Source: Microbacterium enclense (GTDB lineage: Bacteria > Actinomycetota > Actinomycetes > Actinomycetales > Microbacteriaceae). Taken from it: DNA of 64,000 bases. Below the pieces are notes generated by a model. It saw nothing but the letters and a program-made list of their open reading frames with translations. It was not told where the DNA came from and ran no database searches. The DNA is taken from positions 2,170,001 to 2,234,000 of the forward strand of contig CP116226.1 in NCBI GenBank assembly GCA_038182865.1, read 5' to 3'. Made by a program: the position numbers and the translations under genes. This document shows positions 50,989 through 60,800 of this stretch, piece by piece. The first letter of the stretch is position 1. Each line of letters opens with the position of its first letter.

Positions 50989-51372
50989 TCAGGCGGCGCG
51001 GATGGGCGTCTTCGACGGACGGGACGGTGCGCTCCCCGCGGCTCGCGCGGGGGTGCGGGTCGACTGTTCGGCGGTCTCCCACGTGCTCACGTCGACGCTG
51101 AGGCCCGACGCCGAGTTGGACTGGTCGGCGAGGGTGCGCAGGTACTCACCGTTCAGCTGCTCGGGCTCGGGCGAGTCGAAGACGAAGCGCAGCGGAATGG
51201 ACGGCTGCAGCCAGATGGTGGAGCGGCCCGATTCTCCGTCGGCGCCGGTCCAGGTCAGGGTGAAGGATTCACCGCGTCGCAACTTCGTCGCGGTGATCAC
51301 TTTCACGTAGCCCAAAAGGCGGTCGGGCAGAGTGACGGGTGCGGTATCGGATCCGTAGTACAGCTTGGCCAT
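50989..51372 (-). CDS. Small DUF7882-like protein
   Basis: 127 residues. The N-terminal 95 residues (MAKLYYGSDTAPVTLPDRLL, HTATKLRRGESFTLTW-like TATKLRRGESFTLTW, STIWLQPSIPLRFVFDSPEP, LNGEYLRTLADQ) match a short protein type present in several copies in Microbacteriaceae genomes, sometimes wrongly named ATP-dependent DNA ligase and now close to DUF7882. The C-terminal 30 residues are a disordered Ala/Thr/Pro/Arg tail. Function unknown. It is divergent from the MarR gene across an AT-rich promoter region. Confidence 0.72.
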   Translation of the reverse strand: MAKLYYGSDTAPVTLPDRLLGYVKVITATKLRRGESFTLTWTGADGESGRSTIWLQPSIPLRFVFDSPEPEQLNGEYLRTLADQSNSASGLSVDVSTWETAEQSTRTPARAAGSAPSRPSKTPIRAA

Positions 51373-51448
51373 GGCGATCTCCTTCGAATGGGTCGTTGGG
51401 CTGGGGCTAACAGCTAACCTAGCATGTAATTAACGAAATTAAATAAGT

Positions 51449-51465
51449 ACATGAAATGTTCATGT
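51449..51465. promoter_or_regulatory. Candidate MarR operator
   Basis: ACATGAA (51449-51455) and TTCATGT (51459-51465) are a perfect inverted repeat with a 3-base spacer, 55 bases upstream of the MarR start. A second repeat, TAATT/AATTA (51427-51441), lies beside it. The whole stretch 51420-51470 is strikingly AT-rich for this genome. Confidence 0.5.
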
Positions 51466-51519
51466 GTCTGGCTATGCTCGAACGGGCGGCCAGCCGGGGC
51501 CGCAGCCAGGAGATGAACC

Positions 51520-51951
51520 GTGACCACCACGCCCTCCGCCCTGATCGAGGCTTTGAACGACTATGTCGATGCCGGTCGCGATGCTCTGCTCGTGGCTCGC
51601 AAGACGCTCAACCTGAGTGAGCTGGAGGCTCGGGCGATCACGAGTATCGCCGCCGATCCCGGTATCCGCCCCTCGGTGCTCCGCGAGTGCCTGGGCGTGA
51701 CGTCGGCCGGAGTCACGACGCTCGTCGATCGCCTGGTCGGTCGGGGGGTTCTGCGCCGCGAGCTCGACGTCGAGGATCGTCGCGTCAACCACATCTTCCT
51801 CGAGGTCGACCTGGACACCGAGCCCTGGGTGGCACTCCGGCGCTTCGACACCGAGATCCGGACCGCCATCCTCGACGAGCCCGCCGACGTGTCGCACACT
51901 TTCGCCGAACTCTTGCGTCGCGTCACCGGACGGGCGCGCGCGACGATCTGA
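51520..51951 (+). CDS. MarR-family transcriptional regulator
   Basis: 143 residues, GTG/ATG context as ATGAAC... upstream, start at 51520. The winged helix has LNLSELEARAITSIAADPGIRPSVLRECLGVTSAGVTTLVDRLVGRGVLRRELDVEDRRVN, with the DxRxx wing typical of MarR (DVEDRRVNHIFLEV). The short C-terminal helix supports a dimer. It is divergent from the DUF7882-like gene and probably regulates it or itself through the ATG-rich palindrome. The last 29 bases overlap aztA tail-to-tail. Confidence 0.87.
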   Translation: MTTTPSALIEALNDYVDAGRDALLVARKTLNLSELEARAITSIAADPGIRPSVLRECLGVTSAGVTTLVDRLVGRGVLRRELDVEDRRVNHIFLEVDLDTEPWVALRRFDTEIRTAILDEPADVSHTFAELLRRVTGRARATI

Positions 51952-52597
51952 CCGACTCCGCCGTCTCCGGGGTGATGCGCCCGCCCTTCAGGCGAACGAG
52001 ATGATCGGCCCCGGAGACGAGTGTGTCGTCGTGGCTGACGCAGACCACCGCCCTTCCGTGCCGGATCTCGTCGGTGAGGGCGCCGCGGATCAGGGCGCTG
52101 CTGTGCGCGTCGAGCCCGGTGGTGGGCTCGTCGAGAAGGAGGAGGTCGGCGCCGCGCGCGAGGCCCTGGGCGAGCAGTGCCCGCTGTCGTTGACCGCCGG
52201 AGAGTGAGGCGAACGGCCGCCGGGCGAGTGGGGCGATATCGAGTCGCGCCATCGCCGCGTCGATGGCGACGCGCTGTGCGGGGGAGAGGCGACGAAAGGG
52301 GCCGGTGTCGCCCCAGGCGCCGACGGTGACGATCTCGCGAACGCTCACGGGGAGGCGGTCGGCAACGGCGGCGCGCTGGGGGACGAACGCTCGCGCGTGT
52401 CCGTACACGTCGACCCGACCGGAGCTCGGCTCCCGGGCGCCGGCGAGCACTTCGAGCAGGGTCGACTTGCCCGCGCCGTTGGGTCCGACGATCGCGGTGA
52501 GCGCTCCGGCATCGATGTCGAGGTCGACATCATCCACGGCGCGCACGCCGGAGAAGTCGACGCGGATGCCGCGAAGCGAGGCGGAAACAGGGGTCAT
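51923..52597 (-). CDS. aztA: Zinc ABC transporter ATP-binding protein
   Basis: 224 residues from the ATG at 52597; the frame runs on upstream but that part is antisense to the permease gene. Walker A is AIVGPNGAGKSTLLEVLAG, the signature is SLSGGQRQRALLAQGLA, and Walker B is LLLLDEPTTGLDAHS with CVSHD. It is close to ZnuC/AztA ATPases. It is divergent from the permease gene, with a Zur-like box between them, so both transcripts would be repressed by zinc. Confidence 0.92.
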   Translation of the reverse strand: MTPVSASLRGIRVDFSGVRAVDDVDLDIDAGALTAIVGPNGAGKSTLLEVLAGAREPSSGRVDVYGHARAFVPQRAAVADRLPVSVREIVTVGAWGDTGPFRRLSPAQRVAIDAAMARLDIAPLARRPFASLSGGQRQRALLAQGLARGADLLLLDEPTTGLDAHSSALIRGALTDEIRHGRAVVCVSHDDTLVSGADHLVRLKGGRITPETAESVRSSRAPVR

Positions 52598-52614
52598 GGC
52601 ATCCACTCTACGAG

Positions 52615-52634
52615 TTTGAGAATCATTATCGTTA
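52615..52634. promoter_or_regulatory. Zur/Fur-like box between aztA and aztB
   Basis: TTTGAGAATCATTATCGTTA contains the GAGAATCATTATC core resembling actinobacterial Zur sites (TGAAAATCATTTTCA form). It is centred in the 55-base spacer of a divergent zinc-uptake pair. Confidence 0.72.
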
Positions 52635-52652
52635 ACGGTACGGTCGTCCCTC

Positions 52653-53507
52653 GTGTCCTGGCTCACCGATCCCTTCTCGCTCGAGTTCGTGCAGCGTGCG
52701 CTGCTCGGCGGAGCGCTCGTCGCCGTGCTGTGCGGCATCGCGGGCACCTGGGTGATCGTGCGCGGGATGGCCTTCCTGGGCGAAGCGCTCGCGCACGGCA
52801 TGCTGCCGGGCGTCGCGCTCGCCACCGTGCTCGGAATGCCGGTGCTGTGGGGCGCCGCCGGCAGTGCCGTCGTCATGAGCCTCGGCATCGGTGTGCTGCA
52901 GCGCCGCGCGAAGCTGTCGTACGACACGAGCATCGGACTGCTGTTCGTCGGCATGCTCGCGCTCGGGGTCATCGTCATCTCGCACGCCGGAAGCTTCGCG
53001 ACCGATGCCACGGCGATCCTCTTCGGCGACATCCTCGCGATCGGGGTCGGTGACCTTCTCGTCCTCACGATCGCGGTCGCGCTCGGAGTCGTCACCGCGG
53101 TGCTCGCGCACCGGAGCCTCGTCGCCCTCGCGGTCGACGAGCGCGTGGCGCGAGTGCTGGGCCTGGGGCCGCGCGTCGCACAGACCGCCCTCGTGGGTCT
53201 CGTGACCCTCGCGGTCGTGGCCTCCTACCAGGCGGTGGGATCGCTCCTCGTCGTCGGGTTGCTCGTCGCCCCCGCCGTCGCTGCGCGGCAGTGGACCGAA
53301 CGGATCCCGACGACGATGGCGCTCGCCGCGGTGATCGGCGTCACCGCGGTCGTCGCAGGCCTGCTCGTCTCGTGGCACGCCGCGACCGCCGCGGGGGCGA
53401 CCATCGCCGCCACCGCCATCGCCGCGGCGGGAGTCTCATGGGGTCTTCGCTCCGCCCGCACCGCGGTGCTCCGCCGTCTCGCGCCCGCTGTTCCCGTTCC
53501 CGTCTGA
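52653..53507 (+). CDS. aztB: Zinc ABC transporter permease
   Basis: 284 residues, GTG start. ABC-3 family permease with about eight helices, including VAVLCGIAGTWVIVRGMAFLG, LAHGMLPGVALATVLGMPVLWGAAGS, SIGLLFVGMLALGVIVIS and LVGLVTLAVVASYQAVGSLLVVGLLVAPAVAARQW. These are typical of ZnuB/AztB. It begins the rightward transcript of the zinc importer, opposite aztA. Confidence 0.93.
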   Translation: MSWLTDPFSLEFVQRALLGGALVAVLCGIAGTWVIVRGMAFLGEALAHGMLPGVALATVLGMPVLWGAAGSAVVMSLGIGVLQRRAKLSYDTSIGLLFVGMLALGVIVISHAGSFATDATAILFGDILAIGVGDLLVLTIAVALGVVTAVLAHRSLVALAVDERVARVLGLGPRVAQTALVGLVTLAVVASYQAVGSLLVVGLLVAPAVAARQWTERIPTTMALAAVIGVTAVVAGLLVSWHAATAAGATIAATAIAAAGVSWGLRSARTAVLRRLAPAVPVPV

Positions 53508-53521
53508 CGCAGAAAGCCCTC

Positions 53522-54748
53522 ATGCTCCGCCCCCCTTCCCCCCGTTCTCTTTTTCCTCTCGCCGCTGTGCTGGTGGTCGCTCTGACCGGGTGCGCGGCAT
53601 CCCCTCCCTCGGCGTCCGTTCCCGCGACACCCGAGCCGGCCGGCGACACGCACGGTCATATCGAGGGCGCCGCTGAGCTCGCCGAACCCGCCTTGGGCCT
53701 GACCTCGATCGATGCCGAGGGGCGCGTGTCGCACCTTGACCTCCTCGAGGAGACGACCGCCGATCTCGGCACCGTCCGCGCACCCGTGGCGATGCACTCC
53801 GACGGCCGGTACCTCTTCGCGGCCGACGACACGGGCGTCTCGATCGTCGACAGCGGCGTGTGGACCTGGGATCACGTCGACCACTTCCACTACTACCGCG
53901 CCGAGGCGCGGATCCTCGGCCACGTCGCGGGGGAGGGCGTCGCCGTCGTCGCGACGTCGAACTCCTCGACCACGGGAGGCACGGGTCTGTTCTTCCCCGG
54001 GTCGGGCGATGCGGTGCTGCTCGACACCGAAGCCCTGTCGAACGGCGAGATCGTCGAGACCTTCCGCCTGCCGGGCGCCCCGGGTGCCGGCCTCGTCGTG
54101 CCGGCCGGTTCTTTCGCCGCGGTCGCCGCGGCGGACGAGGTCACGGTGCACACGGCCGACGGCTCCGCGGTCGGCGAGCCGGTGACGTGCGTCGAGCCCG
54201 CGGGCACCATCACGACCCGCGTCGGGGCGATCATCGGATGCCGCGACGGCGCGCTCCTCGTCCATATCGACGACGAGTCGCCGGTCGTCGAACGCATCCC
54301 CTACCCCGAGGGGGCGACGGCGCCGCGCGCGACCTCGTTCGCCAACCGGGAGGGGCGACCGACCGTCGCCGCGGTCGCCGGGGACGAGGGCGTCTGGTTG
54401 CTCGACACCCGTGAGCGCGCGTGGACGCTGCTGCCGACGCCCGAGCCGGTCGTCCAGGCGACGGCGGTCGACGACCGGGACGCGAACGTGCTCGCGCTCA
54501 CGGTCGATGGTCGAGTGCTCGTGCTCGACGGCGACACGGGCGCGGAGCGCGCGGCATCCGTCCCGCTCGTCGGCGCGAGTCTCGCCGCGGGCCAGCCGGT
54601 CAGCCTGATCGCGGACCAGCAGCGCGCCTACCTCAACGGGCCCGCCGAGGACCGCCTGTGGGAGCTCGACTTCGCGGACGACGCGCGCATCGCACGCGTT
54701 TTCACGCCCGCTCTGACCCCGGTGTTCGTCGCCGAGACGGGACGCTGA
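53522..54748 (+). CDS. Beta-propeller lipoprotein associated with the zinc importer
   Basis: 408 residues from the ATG at 53522, 14 bases after aztB. The lipoprotein signal is PLAAVLVVALTGC. The mature protein has repeated four-strand blade patterns (GLTSIDAEGRVSHLDLLEE, GRYLFAADDTGVSIVDSG) like AztD/YncE propellers. Two His-rich patches, THGHIEGAAE and WDHVDHFHYYRAEAR, could hold zinc. It is a divergent relative of the second propeller (55683-56903), and both flank aztC. A zinc-metallochaperone role is inferred. Confidence 0.83.
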   Translation: MLRPPSPRSLFPLAAVLVVALTGCAASPPSASVPATPEPAGDTHGHIEGAAELAEPALGLTSIDAEGRVSHLDLLEETTADLGTVRAPVAMHSDGRYLFAADDTGVSIVDSGVWTWDHVDHFHYYRAEARILGHVAGEGVAVVATSNSSTTGGTGLFFPGSGDAVLLDTEALSNGEIVETFRLPGAPGAGLVVPAGSFAAVAAADEVTVHTADGSAVGEPVTCVEPAGTITTRVGAIIGCRDGALLVHIDDESPVVERIPYPEGATAPRATSFANREGRPTVAAVAGDEGVWLLDTRERAWTLLPTPEPVVQATAVDDRDANVLALTVDGRVLVLDGDTGAERAASVPLVGASLAAGQPVSLIADQQRAYLNGPAEDRLWELDFADDARIARVFTPALTPVFVAETGR

Positions 54749-54749
54749 C

Positions 54750-55649
54750 ATGCGCAGACTCCTCGCCCTCGCACTGATGACCGCCCTGTTCGCCCTGGCC
54801 GGGTGCGCCGGGCCGGCGGCATCCGATCGTCCCCTCGTCGTGGTGACGACGAACATCCTCGGCGACGTGGTGTCGAACCTGGTCGGCGACGACGTCGAGG
54901 TGATGACGCTCATGCGCCCGGGCGCCGACCCGCATTCCTTCGAGATCTCCGCGTCGGAGGCTGCCCGGATGCGGTCGGCCGACCTCCTGGTGGCCAACGG
55001 CATCGGGCTCGAGGAGGGACTCCAGCAGCACCTCGACGCGGCCGCCGCCGAGGGGGTCCGCACCTTCGTCGCCGGCGACGTCGTGACGGTGCTGCCGTAC
55101 ACCTCGACCGACGCCGGGGGAGCGGACGATCCGCACTTCTGGACCGATCCCGCGCGGGTGATCGCCGTCATCGACGCCCTCATCCCGGTGCTCGAGGGGA
55201 TCGGGGGCTCCGGGGTCATCGACCACGCCGCGGCGTACCGCGTCGAGTTGCAGGATCTGGATGCCGACATGACCACCGCCTTCGCCGCCATCCCGGTCGA
55301 GCGTCGTGCCCTCGTGACGAACCACCACGTGTTCGGCTACCTCGCCGACCGGTTCGGCTTCCGCGTGGTCGGTGCCGTGATCCCCGGGGGGACGACGCTC
55401 GCGGCGCCGAGCACGAGTGATCTCGCTGATCTGGTCGCGGCGATCGACGATGCCGGCGTGCCGACGATCTTCGCGGAGTCGTCGTCGCCCGACCGGCTCG
55501 TGCGTGCCCTGGCCGACGAAGCGGATCGACACGTGGAGGTGACCGAGCTCTTCACCGAGTCGCTCACCGCCGCGGGCGGCGGTGCCCCCGACTACCTGAC
55601 CATGATGCGCGTCAACACGGAGCGCATCGCCACCGGCCTGTCGCCCTGA
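54750..55649 (+). CDS. aztC: Zinc ABC transporter substrate-binding protein
   Basis: 299 residues, ATG 1 base after the propeller stop. Signal with lipobox LFALAGC. Cluster A-I metal-binding protein: VVTTNILGDVVSNLVGDDVEV, LMRPGADPHSFEISASEAARM (first His), ADDPHFWTDPARV (second His), LVTNHHVFGYLADRFGF (third His) and a C-terminal Glu/Asp in IFAESSSPDRLV. The long His-rich loop of ZnuA is absent, as in AztC, which receives zinc from AztD. Confidence 0.94.
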   Translation: MRRLLALALMTALFALAGCAGPAASDRPLVVVTTNILGDVVSNLVGDDVEVMTLMRPGADPHSFEISASEAARMRSADLLVANGIGLEEGLQQHLDAAAAEGVRTFVAGDVVTVLPYTSTDAGGADDPHFWTDPARVIAVIDALIPVLEGIGGSGVIDHAAAYRVELQDLDADMTTAFAAIPVERRALVTNHHVFGYLADRFGFRVVGAVIPGGTTLAAPSTSDLADLVAAIDDAGVPTIFAESSSPDRLVRALADEADRHVEVTELFTESLTAAGGGAPDYLTMMRVNTERIATGLSP

Positions 55650-55682
55650 GCGGCCGGCCTCCACCGAAGAAAGAGACATCAC

Positions 55683-56903
55683 ATGCGCAGTCCTTCCTCT
55701 GCTCGCGCCGGCACCGTGCGCCGAGCAGGCCTCCTCGCCCTCGCGGTGGGCGTGACCGTCGGCCTCTCGGCGTGCGCCGGGGGAGCATCCCCGGGCGCCG
55801 CCGCCCCGGCCTCCAGCGCCCCCGGCGAGAGCGGCACCCGTGTCGCCCTGTCGTACCCCGGCGGCATCGTCGTGCTCGACGGCGTGAGCCTCGAGACCCT
55901 CGCCGACGTGTCGTCGGAAGAGTTCACTCGTCTGAACTCCGCGGGCGACGGGCGTCACGTCATGGTCACCACGAGCGAGGGTTTCCAGGTGCTGGATGCC
56001 GGGACCCCCACCGATCGGCCCGTGCTCACCGACCTCGTCTTCCCCGCGTCCAAGCCCGGACACGTCGTCACGCACGGCGGCACGACGGTGCTCTACGCCG
56101 ATGGCACGAGCGACTCGACCATCTTCGACACCGAGGCGCTCCTGGCATCCGCCGACTCTCTTCCCGCCGTCGAGACGATTCCCGGCGTCGAGGCGCACCA
56201 CGGGGTGTCGATCGTGCTCGAGGACGGCACGTTCCTCACGACCGTGGGCAACGCCGACGGTCGCAACGGCGTCGTAGCGAAGGACGCCTCGGGTGCGACC
56301 ATCGCCCAGAGCAGCGACTGCCCCGGCGTGCACGGCGAAGGGACCGCGAAGGACGAGGTCGTGGTCTTCGGCTGCGAGAACGGCGCGCTCGTCTACGACG
56401 CGGGGACGTTCACCAAGCTCACCGCGCCCGACCAGCTCTACGGGCGCATGGGCAACGCGTACGTGAGCGATGACAGCGCGATCGTCGTCGGCGACTACAA
56501 GGACGATCGGGACGCCGAGGGCTACCTGCTGCACCGCGTCGCCCTCATCGACACCGCCGCGAAGACCCAGCGCGTCATCGACCTGCCCGAGGGTGTCGAG
56601 TACACCTTCCGCGACATCGCTCGCGGGCCGGGCGACCTCGGCTACATCCTGGCGACCGACGGGTCGATCCACGTGCTCGACCCGTCCACCGGCGAACTGA
56701 CCGCGTCGTACCCGGTGATCGGCGCGTGGGAGGGTCCCGCCGAGTGGCAGGACGCCCACCCCGCGATCAAGGTCTCGGGTGACATCGCCTACGTGACCGA
56801 GCCCGCGAAGAACGCGGTCCACGCGGTCGATCTCACCTCCGGTGAGGTCGTGCAGAGCGCGACGCTCGCGCAGACCCCCAACGAGATCGCACTGACCCGC
56901 TGA
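55683..56903 (+). CDS. aztD: AztD-type zinc metallochaperone (beta-propeller)
   Basis: 406 residues. Lipoprotein-like signal (GLLALAVGVTVGLSAC). The propeller has GGIVVLDGVSLETLADV, IPGVEAHHGVSIVLEDGTFLTT, DCPGVHGEGTAKDEVVVFGCENGALVYD and KVSGDIAYVTEPAKNAVHAVDL, all characteristic of AztD, which hands zinc to AztC in the periplasm or wall space. The two cysteines in SSDCPG and FGCENG probably form a disulfide. It closes the zinc-uptake operon, adjacent to the convergent LysR gene. Confidence 0.93.
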   Translation: MRSPSSARAGTVRRAGLLALAVGVTVGLSACAGGASPGAAAPASSAPGESGTRVALSYPGGIVVLDGVSLETLADVSSEEFTRLNSAGDGRHVMVTTSEGFQVLDAGTPTDRPVLTDLVFPASKPGHVVTHGGTTVLYADGTSDSTIFDTEALLASADSLPAVETIPGVEAHHGVSIVLEDGTFLTTVGNADGRNGVVAKDASGATIAQSSDCPGVHGEGTAKDEVVVFGCENGALVYDAGTFTKLTAPDQLYGRMGNAYVSDDSAIVVGDYKDDRDAEGYLLHRVALIDTAAKTQRVIDLPEGVEYTFRDIARGPGDLGYILATDGSIHVLDPSTGELTASYPVIGAWEGPAEWQDAHPAIKVSGDIAYVTEPAKNAVHAVDLTSGEVVQSATLAQTPNEIALTR

Positions 56904-57794
56904 TCACCACCGCCCGCCCCGGTCGTACGCCACCTGCAGTGCCCCGCGCACCGCGCGGACACCGGGGCGGTCGGCCGTTCCCCGCCGGACGGCGGTGAAC
57001 ACCTCGCGGCGAGGGCCGCCGGGCAGGTCGACGAGGCGAACCGGTGGGGTGTCGCCGGCGAACACGAGGGCGGGGATCATGCCGACCGCGTGACCGGATG
57101 CCACGAGCCGCACGTGCGCGGTCAGGTCGGCCATCTCGAACCGCACATCGGGCTCGAAACCGGCGGCGCGGCACTGCTGGGTCGCCCACTGGCGCGCCGC
57201 GGTGCCCACCGGCTCCATGACCCAGGCGCGCTCGCGGAGGTCGTCGAGCGTGTCGGCGCGGTCGCCGTGCGCGACTGCGAGGCGGATGGCGTCCCGTCCC
57301 AAGAGGCTCCGCTCGATGCCGTCGCGGTGCTCGCGTGTGTGACCGGGGTACTGCTCCGCGACGGCGAGATCGAAACCGCGCGCGGCGACCTCGAACAATC
57401 CCTCCTCGGGGGCGAGCTCGGCGACCTCGATCCGTAACTGCGGTTCGCTCTCGGCGAGGGCGTCGAGGGCGCGGGGGAGCAGCCCATGGGCGGCGGATTG
57501 CATCACCGCGACGCGGACGGGAGCGAGAGAGGGACGGAGGCGTTCGAGCTCTGCTCGAGCGGCCTCGTCCGCGGCGAGCATCTGCGCCGCGTGAGCGGCG
57601 AGAGCGGCGCCCTGCGCGGTGAGGCGGAGTCTTCGGCCGTCGGGCTCGAGCAGCGCGACACCGGCTTCTTTCTCGAGGAGCGACAGTTGCTGCGAGATCG
57701 TCGACGGACTGTACGAGAGGGCTTCGGCGACCGCCGCGAGGGTGCCGCGCAGCGACAGCTCGTGCAGCAGGCGGAGGCGACGGAGGTCGAACAT
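56904..57794 (-). CDS. LysR-family transcriptional regulator
   Basis: 296 residues. The DNA-binding domain is LRRLRLLHELSLRGTLAAVAEALSYSPSTISQQLSLLEKEAGVALLEPDGRRLRLTAQG. The ligand-binding half follows (VRVAVMQSAAHGLLPRAL, LDDLRERAWVMEPVG). It is of the short-branched type without a His/Asp ligand motif I recognise. Divergent from putA with 102 bases between starts, which makes it a candidate proline-utilisation regulator. Its stop is immediately next to the aztD stop. Confidence 0.92.
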   Translation of the reverse strand: MFDLRRLRLLHELSLRGTLAAVAEALSYSPSTISQQLSLLEKEAGVALLEPDGRRLRLTAQGAALAAHAAQMLAADEAARAELERLRPSLAPVRVAVMQSAAHGLLPRALDALAESEPQLRIEVAELAPEEGLFEVAARGFDLAVAEQYPGHTREHRDGIERSLLGRDAIRLAVAHGDRADTLDDLRERAWVMEPVGTAARQWATQQCRAAGFEPDVRFEMADLTAHVRLVASGHAVGMIPALVFAGDTPPVRLVDLPGGPRREVFTAVRRGTADRPGVRAVRGALQVAYDRGGRW

Positions 57795-57896
57795 CGTGTC
57801 CCTTCGGTTCTCTCGAACATTATCCGTCAGTAATCATCGCTTTTCTCGATGGGATGTTGGCGCCATGCTGAGGTCATCCGAGGAAGAGGATCCGCC

Positions 57897-60800
57897 ATGT
57901 CGCTCACTGACGCACCCCCGTCCCGCTCCACCCCCGCCGAGCTCGTCTCCCCGCACGAGCTGGCCGACGACGCGATCGCCCTCGTGCGCCGGTGGCTCGC
58001 CGAGAGCCGCGACGAGCCCGTCGACGTCTCCGCTCAGCGCCTGGCCGGGGTGCTGCGTGACCCGCACGGTCTCGACTTCACGGTGGGCTTCGTCGACGGG
58101 GTCGTGAGGCCCGAAGACGTCCGCGTCGCGGCGCGCAACCTCGCCGCCCTCGCCCCGCTCATCCCGGGGTTCCTGCCGCTGCACCTCAAGGCCGCGATCC
58201 GCATGGGCGCTTTCGCCGCGCCGATCCTGCCGCAGGTGGTCGTGCCCGCCGCCCGCACGGCGTTGCGCTCGATGGTGCGTCACCTCATCGTCGACGCCAC
58301 CGACCGCAAGCTCGGCGAGGCCATCACCTCGATCCGGGGCCGGGGAGACGGCATCCGCCTCAACGTGAACCTGCTCGGCGAGGCGATCCTCGGCAAGAAA
58401 GAGGCCGCGCGTCGACTGGCGGGGACGCGCAGGCTCCTGGCCCGCGACGACGTGGACTACGTCTCGATCAAGGTGTCGTCGACCGTCGCCCCGCACACGC
58501 CGTGGGCGTTCGATGCGGCCGTCGCGGATGCGGTCGCTGCGCTCCGGCCGCTCTACCGCGTGGCGAAGGAGACGGGGACGTTCCTCAATCTCGACATGGA
58601 GGAGTTCAAGGACCTCGACCTCACCCTGGCCGTGTTCGAGACGCTGCTCGGTGAGCCGGAGTTCCACGGCGTCGAGGCGGGCATCGTGCTGCAGGCCTAC
58701 CTTCCCGACGCGCTCGCCGCGATGATCCGGCTCCAGGAGTGGACCGCCGCGCGGGTGGCATCCGGGGGCGCGACGATCAAGGTGCGTGTCGTGAAGGGCG
58801 CGAATCTGCCGATGGAGCGCGTCGATGCCGACGTGCACGACTGGCCGCTCGCGACGTGGCCGTCGAAGCAGGCCACCGACGCGTCCTACAAGGCCGTCCT
58901 CGACTACGCCCTCTGCCCCGAGCACACGAAGCACGTGCGGATCGGCGTCGCCGGACACAACCTCTTCGACGTCGCGCTCGCGTGGCTGCTCGCCGAGCGG
59001 CGCGGGGTGACCGACGGCATCGATGTCGAGATGCTCCTGGGCATGGCCACGGCGCAGCAGGCGGTCGTGCGTCGCACGGTCGGCTCGATCCTGCTCTACA
59101 CGCCCGTCGTGCACCCGCAGGAGTTCGACGTCGCGATCGCGTACCTCATCCGTCGCCTCGAAGAGGGCGCGTCGAGTGAGAACTTCATGTCCGCGGTGTT
59201 CGACCTCGACACGCACGCGGCGCTGTTCGCCCGCGAGCGCGACCGTTTCCTGGCATCCCTCGCGGAGATGCCGGAGGGCGTGCCCCCGTCGAACCGCGTG
59301 CAGGACCGCTCGGCCGCGGCCGAGCCTGCGCCGACGCACGGCTTCCGCAACACCCCCGACTCCGACCCCGCGATCGCCGCGAACCGCGACTGGTCGCGGG
59401 CGATCATCGCGCGTATGGAGGGGTCGTCCCTGGGGGCGGAGACCATCGCCGCGCACACGATCACCGACGAGACCGAGCTGAACGCGCTGATCCAGGATGC
59501 CGCGGACGCCGCCGCTGCGTGGCGCGAGCTCGGGGCCGCGGGGCGTGCTGAGATCCTGCACCGCGCCGGTGACGCGCTCGAGAAGCGTCGAGCCGACCTC
59601 CTCGAGGTGATGGGCGCCGAATGCGGCAAGGTCATCGAGCAGAGCGACCCCGAGGTGTCGGAGGCGATCGACTTCGCGCACTACTACGCCGAGCAGGCGC
59701 GCGTGCTCGAGAACGTCGACGGCGCGACCTTCACCCCGGTCGGAGTGACCGTGGTCACGCCGCCGTGGAACTTCCCCGTCGCGATCCCCGCGGGCTCCAC
59801 GCTCGCCGCGCTCGCCGCCGGTTCTGCGGTCGTCATCAAGCCCGCGGGACTCGCCGAGCGCTCGGGTGCCGTGATGGTGGAGGCACTGTGGGAGGCGGGG
59901 GTGCCGCGTGAGGTGCTGAAGCTCGTGCAGGTCTCCGAGAACGATCTGGGGAAGCAGTTGCTCACCCACCCCGCCGTGGAGCGGGTCGTGCTGACCGGCG
60001 CCTACGAGACGGCCGAGTTGTTCCGCTCGTTCCGCCCCGACCTGCCGTTGCTCGCCGAGACGAGCGGCAAGAACGCCATGATCGTCACGCCCAGCGCCGA
60101 CCTCGACCTCGCCGCGAAAGACGTCGCGATGTCGGCATTCGGGCACGCGGGACAGAAGTGCTCCGCGGCATCCCTCGTCGTGCTCGTGGGCTCGGTCGCC
60201 CGGTCTCGCCGTTTCCGCGATCAGCTCGTCGACGCGGTCACCTCCCTCGAAGTCGGGATGCCGTGGGACGAGGCCTCCCGCATCGGACCGCTCATCGAGC
60301 CCGCCCAGGGCAAGCTGCTGTCGGCGTTGACGACGCTCGAGCCCGGTCAGCGCTGGGTCGTGGAGCCCCAGAAGCTCGACGACGAGGGGATGCTCTGGCG
60401 CCCCGGCATCCGCGAGGGCGTTCAGCCCGGCAGCGCCTTCCACCGCACCGAGTACTTCGGACCCGTGCTCGGCATCATGACCGCCGAGACCCTCGACGAG
60501 GCGATCGAGATCGTCAACGCGATCGAGTACGGCCTCACCTCGGGCTTGCACGCGCTCGATTCGTCGGAGATCGACACGTGGCTCGCGCGCATCGAGGCCG
60601 GCAACGTCTACGTCAACCGCGGCACCACGGGCGCGATCGTCCAGCGCCAGCCCTTCGGCGGCTGGAAGAAGTCGGCCGTGGGCGCCGGGACCAAGGCCGG
60701 GGGTCCGCACTACCTCTTCGGGTTCGGTTCGTGGACGGATGCCGAGACCCCTTCGCCCGTGACCCCCGCTGCGCTGTCTGCTCCTGCGCTGTCTGCTCCC

